From: Actinomycetota bacterium | Lineage (GTDB): Bacteria; Actinomycetota; Acidimicrobiia; Acidimicrobiales; Microtrichaceae | Assembly (NCBI GenBank): GCA_963169245.1 | Contig: CAUJEC010000018.1 | Span: forward strand, 1 to 33,771 | Length of the DNA: 33,771 nt | Direction of reading: 5' to 3' | The notes under the pieces: generated by a model | Databases searched by the model: none | Told to the model about the DNA's origin: nothing | The model's input: the letters and a program-made list of their open reading frames with translations, nothing else | Shown: positions 1 to 9,342 of the stretch, piece by piece | How the letters are laid out: each line of letters opens with the position of its first letter | Position numbering within the stretch: position 1 is the stretch's first letter | Translations under genes and position numbers: made by a program

Positions 1-234
1 CACATCACGGAGACGAACCGTGAAACTCTGATCCTCGAGTTCCGATAGATCCGCTCCCGCACAGAAGTGTCCGCCCGCGCCCGAGACGATGAATGCCCTC
101 ACCTCTGCCTGAATCGCCTGGTCAACTGACTCGCTGATCTCCTCGAGCAATCCGAAGTTGATCGCATTTCGGCGCTCAGGACGGTTTATCTGAAGGTGGG
201 CGACATTGCCGTTAATGTTGAACTCGATCGTCAT
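1..234 (-). CDS. Enoyl-CoA hydratase/isomerase family protein (N-terminal part, truncated by window edge)
   Basis: Reverse-complement translation from ATG at 234: MTIEFNINGNVAHLQINRPERRNAINFGLLEEISESVDQAIQAEVRAFIVSGAGGHFCAGADLSELEDQ; NRPERRNAI and GxxFCAGADL are crotonase motifs. Confidence 0.85.
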   Translation of the reverse strand, partial: MTIEFNINGNVAHLQINRPERRNAINFGLLEEISESVDQAIQAEVRAFIVSGAGGHFCAGADLSELEDQSFTVRLRDV

Positions 235-299
235 TCGCGTCTCCTCTTGGGTTCAAATCCCTATGTTGGGTATCCCGATTTCGCTTGGGCTCGTCGGTG

Positions 300-677
300 T
301 CAGGGCTGCCAGATCATGAGCACGAGCCCGACGAGGAGAAGCAGGTGCATCACACCACTCAGTGGCGCCACGGCCGTGGTTCCCTTCCGATGTGCCGAGA
401 TGAGCAGGTAGAGGACGACCGCCATTGCGAACCAGACCACGAATGCCGCTGAGATCCATGTCTCCTTGAATATGCCGTCGACCGAGGAGGACACGGCGGT
501 CAGAATGCCGGAGATCAACAGAACGGCCAGCGCCGGAGCCTGAAGGTACAGGCCCACCTTGGCGAAGGATTCCCCCGAACCCTTTACCTCACGCCCAATG
601 AGTGGTTGTGAGAACAGAACCCCGAAGGCGACAATCGCAGAGAGGATGTGGAGAAGGAGCCAGAAGTCGTTCATCAT
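300..677 (-). CDS. Small integral membrane protein (DUF2269-like)
   Basis: 125-aa ORF with about 4 hydrophobic segments (LLLHILSAIVAFGVLF..., LAVLLISGILTAV..., FVVWFAMAVVLYLL...), co-directional with the hydratase. Confidence 0.6.
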   Translation of the reverse strand: MMNDFWLLLHILSAIVAFGVLFSQPLIGREVKGSGESFAKVGLYLQAPALAVLLISGILTAVSSSVDGIFKETWISAAFVVWFAMAVVLYLLISAHRKGTTAVAPLSGVMHLLLLVGLVLMIWQP

Positions 678-760
678 CTCGTTCTAGTCGACTAAGCGAT
701 GCCCGTCAGAACGCGCACCGGATACCTCGATCGGGTGGATCGGCAAACTAGCGTCATGAC

Positions 761-1456
761 GTGGCTCTCATCCTTACGGGCGTCGCTCTCGCCATTGGAG
801 TTGTGCTGGGACTCAGGTCGGGCGGCGAACTCTCCAACGTGACCTTTTGGCAACCGCTGCTGTGGCAGGGGCTGGTGGGCGGCGTGGCGACCATCGCGTT
901 CGTCGACCTGGTGGGTATCACCGGGGGTTTAGGAGCGTTCCTTGTGATTGGGGCCACCGCCGCGATTCTGGCGTTCGCTGTGCTCAACGTCCGCGTCGGA
1001 GGAATGGTGATGATCGTGGCGGGCGTGGGCTTGAACCTGTTCGTGACAGTCATCAACTGGGGACGACCAGTCAGCGCCTCGGCCCTTGTGAGCGCCGGGA
1101 TTGTTCAGAAGGCCGAGCTGGCAAAGGTCGCTCTGACAGGTGGGCGCTCGATCAACGGCGGTGCGACGCTCGGGTTCCTGGGCGACGTGATTCCGCTGCC
1201 ATGGGGTCAGGTGATCTCGATCGGCGACGTCCTCATCCTCATCGGCACCGCCCTGGTCACGTCCAGCGTCCTACGACTGCGCGGCGTGAGCGGAAGGATG
1301 AGCCCGTTCACGAACCCGAGAGGATCGGGCTATTCGAACGCACTAGATGTACTTGGCCGGGGACCTGCACCTAGGCGGGGGCCGGGCCTTCACCCGTCAC
1401 GGTTGAATGGCCGGCCTACCGGACGCGGATCGCAACCGGGGAGGCATCCCCGCTGA
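761..1456 (+). CDS. Membrane protein, DUF5317-like
   Basis: GTG-start ORF with repeated hydrophobic helices and MVMIVAGVGLNLFVTVINWGRPV / NGGATLGFLGDVIPLP segments typical of DUF5317 proteins; C-terminal tail is low complexity. Confidence 0.6.
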   Translation: MALILTGVALAIGVVLGLRSGGELSNVTFWQPLLWQGLVGGVATIAFVDLVGITGGLGAFLVIGATAAILAFAVLNVRVGGMVMIVAGVGLNLFVTVINWGRPVSASALVSAGIVQKAELAKVALTGGRSINGGATLGFLGDVIPLPWGQVISIGDVLILIGTALVTSSVLRLRGVSGRMSPFTNPRGSGYSNALDVLGRGPAPRRGPGLHPSRLNGRPTGRGSQPGRHPR

Positions 1457-1523
1457 CAAGACCGACAAAACACTGTTCCATCATCAGCGCCGGACAGTCC
1501 GGCGAATCCGAAACGGAGGAACA

Positions 1524-1790
1524 ATGGCTCAACTCGGTCTAGATCCCGAACAGATGCTCGTACTGCAGAAGTCGCTGCAGCGTGAGGCAGGCACCATTCG
1601 GTCACTCGCGAAGCAACTCGACGGGCAACTGAAGTCGGCTTGGTGGAAGGGCAAGGACTCGGAGCGGTTCCGCTCCGAGTGGGACAGCGGACATCGCGCC
1701 CAGTTGGAGAAGGTCTCTGCTGCTCTCGAAGCTGCCGCCAAGACCGTCGCTGCCAATATCGCCCAACAGAACCAGGCCAGTCAGGGCTGA
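1524..1790 (+). CDS. WXG100 family type VII secretion target/chaperone
   Basis: 88-aa helical protein MAQLGLDPEQMLVLQKSLQREAGTIRSLAKQLDGQLKSAWWKGKDSERFRSEWDSG...; WKG turn between two helices; RBS-like ggagg upstream; next to an EccC-like gene. Confidence 0.8.
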   Translation: MAQLGLDPEQMLVLQKSLQREAGTIRSLAKQLDGQLKSAWWKGKDSERFRSEWDSGHRAQLEKVSAALEAAAKTVAANIAQQNQASQG

Positions 1791-1840
1791 GCGTCACTCG
1801 ACGCCATATCGGAGGCCGAGGGCCCCCATGGAGATGAGCG

Positions 1841-4800
1841 ATGCGGTTCGCCATTCAACTCGACGGTGGCCCGAATGGGTCCACCGACCTTCAGATCGAT
1901 CTTGCGGCAGACGCGACCGTGGGCGAGTTGGCCGATCATCTGGCCGCCGGTTTCGGGCTCGGCTCGGGGCTGACGGTCGATGATCTGGACCGCTCGGCAC
2001 TCGTGAGCGAGGTCGGCCCACGTTCCGGATCGGTCGTGACGCTACGCAGGTCCTTGAGCCGACCCCATCGTCGTGACGCCGACAACGAAGCTGTCGAGCA
2101 GTTCGACGTGTCGCCGGTTCGGGTGATCCACAGCATCATCGACGGAGACCCCGTCGCTGATGCTGTGGTCCTCCACTACGGGCTCAACAATCTGGAAGGC
2201 GTTGGGGTCCGTGTGACCGATCGGGTCGAGATCCTCACCGATGGATCCGCGCATGTTCTCGTCGATGGTCAGCGGGTGATCGGTACACGCCGCGTGAGCG
2301 ATGGGGATCTGATCTCTGTCCACTCCAAGGCGTCTACGGGTACAGCCGGAGGGGCACTGGCCGAACCATCGGTGGCGCTGACACAGAGCAGTTGCCAAAG
2401 GGCATTCGTGGTGGCAATCGACTCCCGACTCGAACCACCGTCACGGGGGCCCTTCATCCCTCATCGCAGTTCACCCAGAACTCACCGCGACTTCATGCCA
2501 AGGAAGGTCGGCTTTCCCACCCCACCCGAAGCGGCTCGCCTTCCCGGAATGCCGGTTCTGTCCGCAGTCGTCCCACTCCTGCTCGGCGCCGGCCTGTGGG
2601 TGGCAACGAGGTCGATTCTCAGCGCGGTGTTCGTCCTGTTCAGCTTCGTCTATGTGGTGGCATCAGGGATCGAGTCGCGTCGAGAGTTCCGCAAGGAACT
2701 GGAGTTCAGGGAGGAACAGTTCCACGAGGGTGTCGACCGGGCATTCGACGACCTCACCGAGGCTCACTTTGAAGAGCGCAAATTCGGCGACGAAGTGTGC
2801 CCGAGCATCAGCGAACTCGAGTCGATCATCGCCACGAGAGGAGCACGATTGTGGGAACGATCATTCGCGGACTCGGCGGGTGGGGCCCTACGGGTTCGCC
2901 TCGGCACCGCTGTCCAAAGGGGTTCGACCCCGGTCGAATGCCCGTCGCAGGGCAGGCCCGATCTGCTTGATCCCCTCGTTGAGTCGATCAGCGATTCCCT
3001 GATGCACAGGCTCGCTGTTGAGGTTGACCTCGACCGTGCCGGCGGTCTCGGTCTGATCGCCGCCGATGAGACCGCCACCGATGTCGCCCGGTGGGTCGTT
3101 GTTCAACTCGCCGCCCTCACGAACCCGAATGAACTGCGAGTCGCTGTCGCTGCCTCACCGGAGAGGACAGATGAATGGAAATGGGTGGCATGGCTCCCCC
3201 ACTTCCGGTCGCGACCGACACAGGTTCGAACCGTTGTCATCGTCGACGGAGCAACTGACGATGACATCACCAACCTGATCGGCTCGTTGGATCCCGGGAC
3301 CGTACGGTTCGTCTGGATCACGACGAATCGTAGGAATCTTCCCGCGTCGGTCGGCCAGTCCATGGCGATTGGTGACGATGACGAGTTGATCGTCTGCACG
3401 ACCGATGAGGAACCGATTCTGGTGGCCTCCGAGATCAGCGATCTCGCCGTGGAGACCGTGACCGGGGAGGCGGCCAGGACTCATTCGATGGCATTGTCAC
3501 CACTCGTGCCCGATCAACCGCTGGGCTTGCGAGTCGGCGAGTCAGGCGAGGTCTGTGACCTGGCGAGCATCCTCGGATCGAGTCCCATCGAGGACCCAGC
3601 AACGATTCGCGACCGGTGGCATTCGACATCGGAGAGCCCGTCGCTGTTCGCAAAGGTTGCCAGCTGTGGTGGTGACCCTGTATCGATCGATCTGTTCTCA
3701 GACGGCCCCCATGCTCTCATTGCCGGCATGACCGGTTCGGGTAAGAGCGAGTTGCTCAGAACCTGGATCACGTCATTGGCGTTGACCCACGCTCCCGAGA
3801 AGCTGACGTTCCTGTTGATCGACTACAAGGGAGGCTCCGCGTTTGGGTCGCTCGTGACACTGCCCCACACCGTCGGATTCATCACCGACTTGGACCCGGC
3901 TCTGGCTGATCGAGCTGTTGTGTCGCTTCGAGCGGAACTGCTCCGTCGTGAGCGATGGTTGGCCGAGGTCGCAATGTCATCGCTGGCTGAGGCGTTCGCA
4001 GTCCCCGGCAGGCCGCCTGCACTTGTGGTTCTTGTCGATGAGTTCGCAACTCTTAGCAAGGAGATTCCGCACTTCGTTGACGAACTCGTAGACGTCGCCC
4101 AACGTGGACGCAGTCTCGGCATCCACCTGGTCCTTGCCACCCAGCGACCCCATGGCGTCGTGAGCGATTCGATCCGTGCGAATACGTCTCTTCGGATAGC
4201 GCTTCGCGTTGCCGACGGCGATGACAGCCTCGATGTCATCGGAACTGCCGAAGCTGCCTCAATCCATCGCGAAGACCCGGGTGCCGCCATAATCAGAGTC
4301 GGACAGGCAACCTCGAATCTGGTGAGGTTCGCCTATTCGTCAGGTCCCCTCTCCATGGCTGCTCGTGTCGCATCCGCGCCACTCAGCCTGAACTCAGGTA
4401 GCTCCACAGGACGTATCGACCAGAATCGGACCGCGATCGATGCAGCTGTCAGGAGCATCGCCGATGCTTTCAGGCACTCGGGCGTGGCGCCACCTCGACC
4501 GCCATGGGTGGAGCCGCTCCCGGATGTACTACACCCTGAGACAATCGCCACTTCAGTCATCAGCACTTCAGCTATGGGCTCTGACGAACACGCTGGTCTG
4601 CGGCCTGTCGTAGGACTTCTCGACAATCCCGAGCACCAGCGAACCGAGGCGTTTCGGCTCGATCTCGAGACGACTGTGGGAGTCGTCATTTTCGGCTGCC
4701 CGGGCTCGGGCCGTTCGGAGGCACTGTCGACGATCTCAGAGGCACTGTTTCGCCAGCACCCGTCGGTCTCGGTGTATTCCATTGGCCGAACTCTGCCTTT

Positions 4801-6160
4801 CGCCGCCGATTCGGTCGGACTATACGATTCCGAACGCGTCCTACGTCTGTTGAGATCCATCGATGCGTTACTCGACGGTCGACGATGGGACTCGGTCCAC
4901 CACGGGGAACGAACCGTGGTGATCATCGACGACATGGCCATGTTCGAACGGACCTACGAATCGATCAACCATGGTGAGGCCACAGGCATCCTTGAACGGA
5001 TCTGCCGCGAGGGTGCCACTGCCGGGGTGAATCTGGTTGTCGGAGCATCAAGGCGAATAGAGGTCGACCCGGTTCTGGCCGTGGGTTTCGGCTCTCCTGT
5101 GGTGCTTCGGGTGGCATCGGAGGACGAGGCGTCGCTACTGGGTATGGCCTCACCCCTTGCCGGTCCAATTCCAGCAGGGCGAGGAATGTACCGGGGGAAG
5201 TGGATCCAGTTCGCCGAGCCGTCGTCCGCTCGCGGATCTGGGACAGTAGAGGCCATCGATGTCGCCGGGGTAACGGCCATACGTTCGAATCCCATCCCCA
5301 CCTGCCCCGATCCGGTTCAACTCGTCAGTGCCACAGCGCACGTGAGTGGTCGGGGCATCTGGCGAATTCCCATAGGAGTCGACTCCGACGCGCTACACAG
5401 TGTCGACCTCGACCTCTCCCATGCCAACGCCGTGGTCGCAGGCCCGCGACGAAGCGGCCGATCGACAGCACTTGAGACCATCGCACGCTCATTTCGGGCC
5501 CGGGCAGAAGTCGTGGTTCGCCCGGATCCAGTAGATGATGATCCAGTCGGGTCCATTACGGTGCTGATCCGCTCGGGCCACCTTGTCGGCTCATCACCTC
5601 ATGATCCACGCGACTGGAGCGGCCACAGAAGCTCGGACTGTAGAGGCGAGGCGGCCGTCGGCCAGAGCACCGGCCGCATATGGGACCACATCTTCACGCC
5701 GCACGCCGAAAGAGTCGACTCACATGAGTCAATTCTCGGGGAAGGTGAACGGGAATTTTCGGAACACTCTGGACTTGGGTCACTTCGCACCCTCATTTCG
5801 ACCTCGCTCGCAGAGTCACGTCCGGTTCTCGTCTGCGTCGATGACCTGCCCGACCTCCTCGAGCAGGAAACCGGTCCCCAGGTCGAGGAACTCATCGCTT
5901 CACTGGTCTCTACCTCTCGCTCCAGGCAGATCCGCCTCGTTGTCTCTGGAGAGATGGGCGCTGTGTCGCGCTGCTACTCAAGCGCACTCACAAGTGTCCG
6001 TTCCGGACGGACAGGCATCCTGTTGAACCCGGACTGCGATACCGATGGAGCCCTGCTGGGCGCCGAGTTGGGAAGGCGGGATGAACAGGCACGGACAGCC
6101 GGGTCGGGTTGGCTTGTCAATGCCTCGATCGCTTCACCGGTAAAGGTCGCGATCAGATAG
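1841..6160 (+). CDS. EccC/EssC-like FtsK/SpoIIIE type VII secretion ATPase with N-terminal FHA/ubiquitin-like regions, TM pair and three ATPase domains
   Basis: 1439 aa; TM pair (VLSAVVPLLLGAGLWVATRSILSAVFVLFSFVYVVAS); D1 Walker A GMTGSGKSE and Walker B LVVLVDEFA; D2 GCPGSGRSE and VVIIDDMA; D3 GPRRSGRST and VLVCVDDL; FtsK-like ATQRP. Confidence 0.9.
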   Translation: MRFAIQLDGGPNGSTDLQIDLAADATVGELADHLAAGFGLGSGLTVDDLDRSALVSEVGPRSGSVVTLRRSLSRPHRRDADNEAVEQFDVSPVRVIHSIIDGDPVADAVVLHYGLNNLEGVGVRVTDRVEILTDGSAHVLVDGQRVIGTRRVSDGDLISVHSKASTGTAGGALAEPSVALTQSSCQRAFVVAIDSRLEPPSRGPFIPHRSSPRTHRDFMPRKVGFPTPPEAARLPGMPVLSAVVPLLLGAGLWVATRSILSAVFVLFSFVYVVASGIESRREFRKELEFREEQFHEGVDRAFDDLTEAHFEERKFGDEVCPSISELESIIATRGARLWERSFADSAGGALRVRLGTAVQRGSTPVECPSQGRPDLLDPLVESISDSLMHRLAVEVDLDRAGGLGLIAADETATDVARWVVVQLAALTNPNELRVAVAASPERTDEWKWVAWLPHFRSRPTQVRTVVIVDGATDDDITNLIGSLDPGTVRFVWITTNRRNLPASVGQSMAIGDDDELIVCTTDEEPILVASEISDLAVETVTGEAARTHSMALSPLVPDQPLGLRVGESGEVCDLASILGSSPIEDPATIRDRWHSTSESPSLFAKVASCGGDPVSIDLFSDGPHALIAGMTGSGKSELLRTWITSLALTHAPEKLTFLLIDYKGGSAFGSLVTLPHTVGFITDLDPALADRAVVSLRAELLRRERWLAEVAMSSLAEAFAVPGRPPALVVLVDEFATLSKEIPHFVDELVDVAQRGRSLGIHLVLATQRPHGVVSDSIRANTSLRIALRVADGDDSLDVIGTAEAASIHREDPGAAIIRVGQATSNLVRFAYSSGPLSMAARVASAPLSLNSGSSTGRIDQNRTAIDAAVRSIADAFRHSGVAPPRPPWVEPLPDVLHPETIATSVISTSAMGSDEHAGLRPVVGLLDNPEHQRTEAFRLDLETTVGVVIFGCPGSGRSEALSTISEALFRQHPSVSVYSIGRTLPFAADSVGLYDSERVLRLLRSIDALLDGRRWDSVHHGERTVVIIDDMAMFERTYESINHGEATGILERICREGATAGVNLVVGASRRIEVDPVLAVGFGSPVVLRVASEDEASLLGMASPLAGPIPAGRGMYRGKWIQFAEPSSARGSGTVEAIDVAGVTAIRSNPIPTCPDPVQLVSATAHVSGRGIWRIPIGVDSDALHSVDLDLSHANAVVAGPRRSGRSTALETIARSFRARAEVVVRPDPVDDDPVGSITVLIRSGHLVGSSPHDPRDWSGHRSSDCRGEAAVGQSTGRIWDHIFTPHAERVDSHESILGEGEREFSEHSGLGSLRTLISTSLAESRPVLVCVDDLPDLLEQETGPQVEELIASLVSTSRSRQIRLVVSGEMGAVSRCYSSALTSVRSGRTGILLNPDCDTDGALLGAELGRRDEQARTAGSGWLVNASIASPVKVAIR

Positions 6161-6935
6161 GCGGCAGCCGCTCGAGATCAGCGATGGTGACAAGTGGAGC
6201 GATCAGTGCGTGTTCCACGAGGCGGTTACGCCTGTCCATCGCATTTCCACCGACCTCGTTGCGGAGCCCACGAACCCCCGCGCGCTGAAGCTTCTCGCAA
6301 AGGTGGTCCAGCTTTCGGTTGAACTTGCTGATCGTCCAACCAAGTCGCACAGCGGCCTGACGATTCGTGATCATTGGAGCATCGGCAATGCTCGGATTCA
6401 GGAGATACTGCTCACAGAGCGCCAGAATCAGATCAAGTTGGTCGTCATTGAGGGTAACTCGCGCCCAGTCAACGGTCTCGACACCGTCTATGCCCCCATC
6501 CCCCAGAATGTCGCTGTCCCACTCATGTGACTCGAGGGTTCCGATGATCTCATAGGGCGTAGGTCCGGAGGTGAAGGAGCACTTGAACTCGCCGAAGAGG
6601 ACCGCTGCCGATCGCCCAGGTGCCACCGAGATGACACTCGGGCCAGACAGGTCACGGATCTCGATCATCTGGTGCTTCGAACGATTGTCGATCCACCAGA
6701 TCCCGCGCCGATTCCGAAATCGACCAATCACTCGATGCATGTAGGGGTTGTTGTCTATTACTAGGTCGGCACTGCGTCCGAAGGTGAGGCTTTCACCAGC
6801 AGACAGCTTCCGTTCATCGCCACAGAACTCGATATAGATACCCCATTCAAGTCCGTCGACAGCCCCGGCGGAGGGTTGCCCATTTGATGTGGTGTTCGTG
6901 TGTTCATACGGCCGACGGGATGAAAGAAGAGACAT
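6153..6935 (-). CDS. FHA domain protein with C-terminal winged-helix-like region
   Basis: 260 aa; LTFGRSADLVIDNNPYMHRVIGRFRNRRGIWWIDNRS is an FHA signature; ITNRQAAVRLGWTISKFNRKLDHLCEKL resembles HTH. Stop overlaps the convergent EccC-like stop by 8 bp. Confidence 0.75.
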   Translation of the reverse strand: MSLLSSRRPYEHTNTTSNGQPSAGAVDGLEWGIYIEFCGDERKLSAGESLTFGRSADLVIDNNPYMHRVIGRFRNRRGIWWIDNRSKHQMIEIRDLSGPSVISVAPGRSAAVLFGEFKCSFTSGPTPYEIIGTLESHEWDSDILGDGGIDGVETVDWARVTLNDDQLDLILALCEQYLLNPSIADAPMITNRQAAVRLGWTISKFNRKLDHLCEKLQRAGVRGLRNEVGGNAMDRRNRLVEHALIAPLVTIADLERLPPI

Positions 6936-7035
6936 TAAATGATATTACATATCTTTTCACTTATCTCATGATATTCGAGTGGGGCATTCCTAGGGCCCCG
7001 TCACAGATCCGCCTTTCCGGCAAGCGGATCAGTTC

Positions 7036-8199
7036 TCAATCGTCCACCACCACAAGACCGGCCCAGGACTGGGGCCTGGCCCCTCCGCCCTCACCCGTCT
7101 CGGCGTCCCAATACTCAGAGAACCCTGACCCGAGCGCACCCCGATGCGCCCTACCCCGGATTCGATCCGAGCCCTCCCGCTCCAGCGATGTGTCGCCACA
7201 ACGTTGAGCCAAGGCAAGTCCCATCAGGTAGTTGAGCTGTGGCCAACTTGCGCCACGCCAGTAGCCGGAGGGGTCATAAGCGGGCTCCGCTCGGTGCACC
7301 TGACGGAATCCGAACTCCCCCCTGAATGCGTCACTGTCGAGCAGTTGACCAACGACCGTTTCACGAATCTCGTCTCTCTGGTCAACAAGCATCGGCAGGA
7401 GCGCCTCTAGAGTTCTGATCCCGCCCGAACCCGACTCGGTGGTGCCCTCGTCCACCCATGTTCGCAGTTCCGGGTTCCAGCGCCGATCCAGGGCCACGCT
7501 GATCCCCCGAGCACTGTCATGAAGATGCGCGTCACCGGTCACCTGAGCCAGCTCGAACGCAGAGAACGCGACAAGAGAATTGAACGCGACCGATCCGATG
7601 GCACAGGCATCAGAACTGATCGGCGAGCCGTCGATCAGATTCACTGCATCAACGAGCTCCCCTTTGCGTGTGAACCATCGGTCAAGGTCATAGCCGTGCC
7701 CGTCGGGATCAAAGAGCGAGTCCCATCGTGGGGAATGATCGCAGCCCGACTCCCACGGGTGGACGATCTCGATCAGACCACCGGGGGTCCGGCGACGCTG
7801 CTCGAGGAGGAACCGGAGTCCCAGAGTCGCTCGACCCACGAGTTCTTCGGGCACGGCTATTCCCTTGCGAATGAGTGCTGCAACGGTGTGCCCGTATATC
7901 GGCGGCTGGGTGATCGATGAGGTCCCGTTCGCTCTCCAGAAATCGTCGTGGTCACGAAATCCGTCGTAGTAGACGACATGGGGAACGAACCCGCTCCGAT
8001 GCTGGGACGCGAGCGCGGACCGCAGTTCCATGACCGCCCGGTCGGGCCGGCCGAGATGCGCCCAAATCAGTGAGTGAAAACACGAGTCCCAGAGCCAGAG
8101 CCACGGGTAGGTCTGGGCATTGGGGCAGGTGAAGCCAGGCTCACGCCATTGCGACTCCATGAAGTGCCTGACTTTCTCCGGGTCCATCGGGCGGAGCAT
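7036..8199 (-). CDS. MGH1-like / GH63-type glycoside hydrolase (mannosylglycerate/glucosylglycerate hydrolase-like)
   Basis: (alpha/alpha)6-like motifs: PWLWLWDSCFHSLIWAHLGR, GFVPHVVYYD, ITQPPIYGHTVAAL, YWRGASWPQLNYLMGLAL. Confidence 0.8.
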   Translation of the reverse strand: MLRPMDPEKVRHFMESQWREPGFTCPNAQTYPWLWLWDSCFHSLIWAHLGRPDRAVMELRSALASQHRSGFVPHVVYYDGFRDHDDFWRANGTSSITQPPIYGHTVAALIRKGIAVPEELVGRATLGLRFLLEQRRRTPGGLIEIVHPWESGCDHSPRWDSLFDPDGHGYDLDRWFTRKGELVDAVNLIDGSPISSDACAIGSVAFNSLVAFSAFELAQVTGDAHLHDSARGISVALDRRWNPELRTWVDEGTTESGSGGIRTLEALLPMLVDQRDEIRETVVGQLLDSDAFRGEFGFRQVHRAEPAYDPSGYWRGASWPQLNYLMGLALAQRCGDTSLEREGSDRIRGRAHRGALGSGFSEYWDAETGEGGGARPQSWAGLVVVDD

Positions 8200-8271
8200 A
8201 ACTTGGAAGCACGTCGCCCCAACCCAGGTGGCACAAATCCTTCACCGGTCCGTCCGCACCAGGTTTCGTCG

Positions 8272-9342
8272 ATGCCACCACTAGCCGCCTTCATCTCATT
8301 CAGATTCAGCCCCACAGATGGCGTCTCGGCCGTCACCCGAACGTGGATCACGGCATTCGAGTCCCTGGGCTTCGAGACCCTGACCGTATCGGGTGAGACG
8401 GGCTCTGATGTGGTGGTCCCAGGCCTTGGGCTCGTCACAACTAGTCGAGATATCTCCGAGATCGCCTCGGACCTCTCCTCTGCGATCGAGGGAGCGGATC
8501 TCATCATCGCCGAGAACCTGCTGACAATCCCGATGAATCTCGACGCCTCTGCCGCTGCGCTCAGGGTTCTGCGGGGTCGGCGCACCCTGGTCCATCATCA
8601 CGACCCACCGTGGCATCGCGAGCGTTTCAGACACATCACCGATCTTCCCGTTGACTCGCCCGGCTGGCGCCATGTGTCCATCAACAGAGTGCTACAGCAC
8701 GAACTCGCGGATCGTGGCATCGCCTCGACCCTCATCTACAACGGCTTCGAGATCCCGGACCCGGAAGCGCTCAACCATCGCGAGTCGGTCAGAGAGCAAG
8801 TCCGATCGAAGCTGTCTGTGTCAGCCGAAGAGACTCTCGTCGTGCATCCGGTCCGAGCAATCGAGCGTAAGAACATTCCGGAGGCGATAGCGCTCTGCGA
8901 GTCCCTAGGAGCGACCTACTGGCTCACCGGCCCACCGGAGGAGGACTACGCAGATGAACTCGATCGACTATTGGGTTCGGCCAGGTGTCGTGTGATCCAT
9001 CGAAGCGCGTCATCCACTTTCAATATGTATGCGGCCGCTGACCATGTGACCTTCCCGTCGACATGGGAGGGGTTCGGCAATCCGCCGATCGAGGCGGCGC
9101 TGCATCGTCGGAGTGTGAGCGTCGGCAGGTATCCCGTAGGAGGTGAGCTTCGTGAACTGGGTTTCATCTGGGCGGACAGTTCCAGACCATCACAGGTCAA
9201 GGCGATGCTCGATCCGGCCAACAGAGTCGAGACCAACGAGTTGTTGGACCACAACGAGCGGATTGCCCGAAGCCACTTCTCCTTTGAGAGAATGACCGAG
9301 TCCCTCGAGAGACTGCTCTCAGACGCAGGATGGTTGCCGTGA
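8272..9342 (+). CDS. Glycosyltransferase family 4 protein
   Basis: From ATG 8272 (MPPLAAFISFRFSPTDGVS...); HRSASSTFNMYAAADHVTFPSTWEGFGNPPIEAALHRRSVSVGRYPVGGELRELGF is a GT-B donor site with EGFGNxxxEA. Confidence 0.8.
   Translation: MPPLAAFISFRFSPTDGVSAVTRTWITAFESLGFETLTVSGETGSDVVVPGLGLVTTSRDISEIASDLSSAIEGADLIIAENLLTIPMNLDASAAALRVLRGRRTLVHHHDPPWHRERFRHITDLPVDSPGWRHVSINRVLQHELADRGIASTLIYNGFEIPDPEALNHRESVREQVRSKLSVSAEETLVVHPVRAIERKNIPEAIALCESLGATYWLTGPPEEDYADELDRLLGSARCRVIHRSASSTFNMYAAADHVTFPSTWEGFGNPPIEAALHRRSVSVGRYPVGGELRELGFIWADSSRPSQVKAMLDPANRVETNELLDHNERIARSHFSFERMTESLERLLSDAGWLP

Noticed and set aside
1841-6160. Many overlapping antisense/alternate-frame ORFs within the EccC-like gene (e.g. 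4333-4941 -, 5583-6026 +)
   Set aside because: Arg/Ser/Pro-rich translations typical of shadow frames in GC-rich DNA; the 1439-aa frame has clear domain motifs.
8074-8271. N-terminal extension of the GT4 ORF
   Set aside because: Overlaps the divergent hydrolase coding sequence; the conserved protein begins near MPPLAAFISF at 8272.
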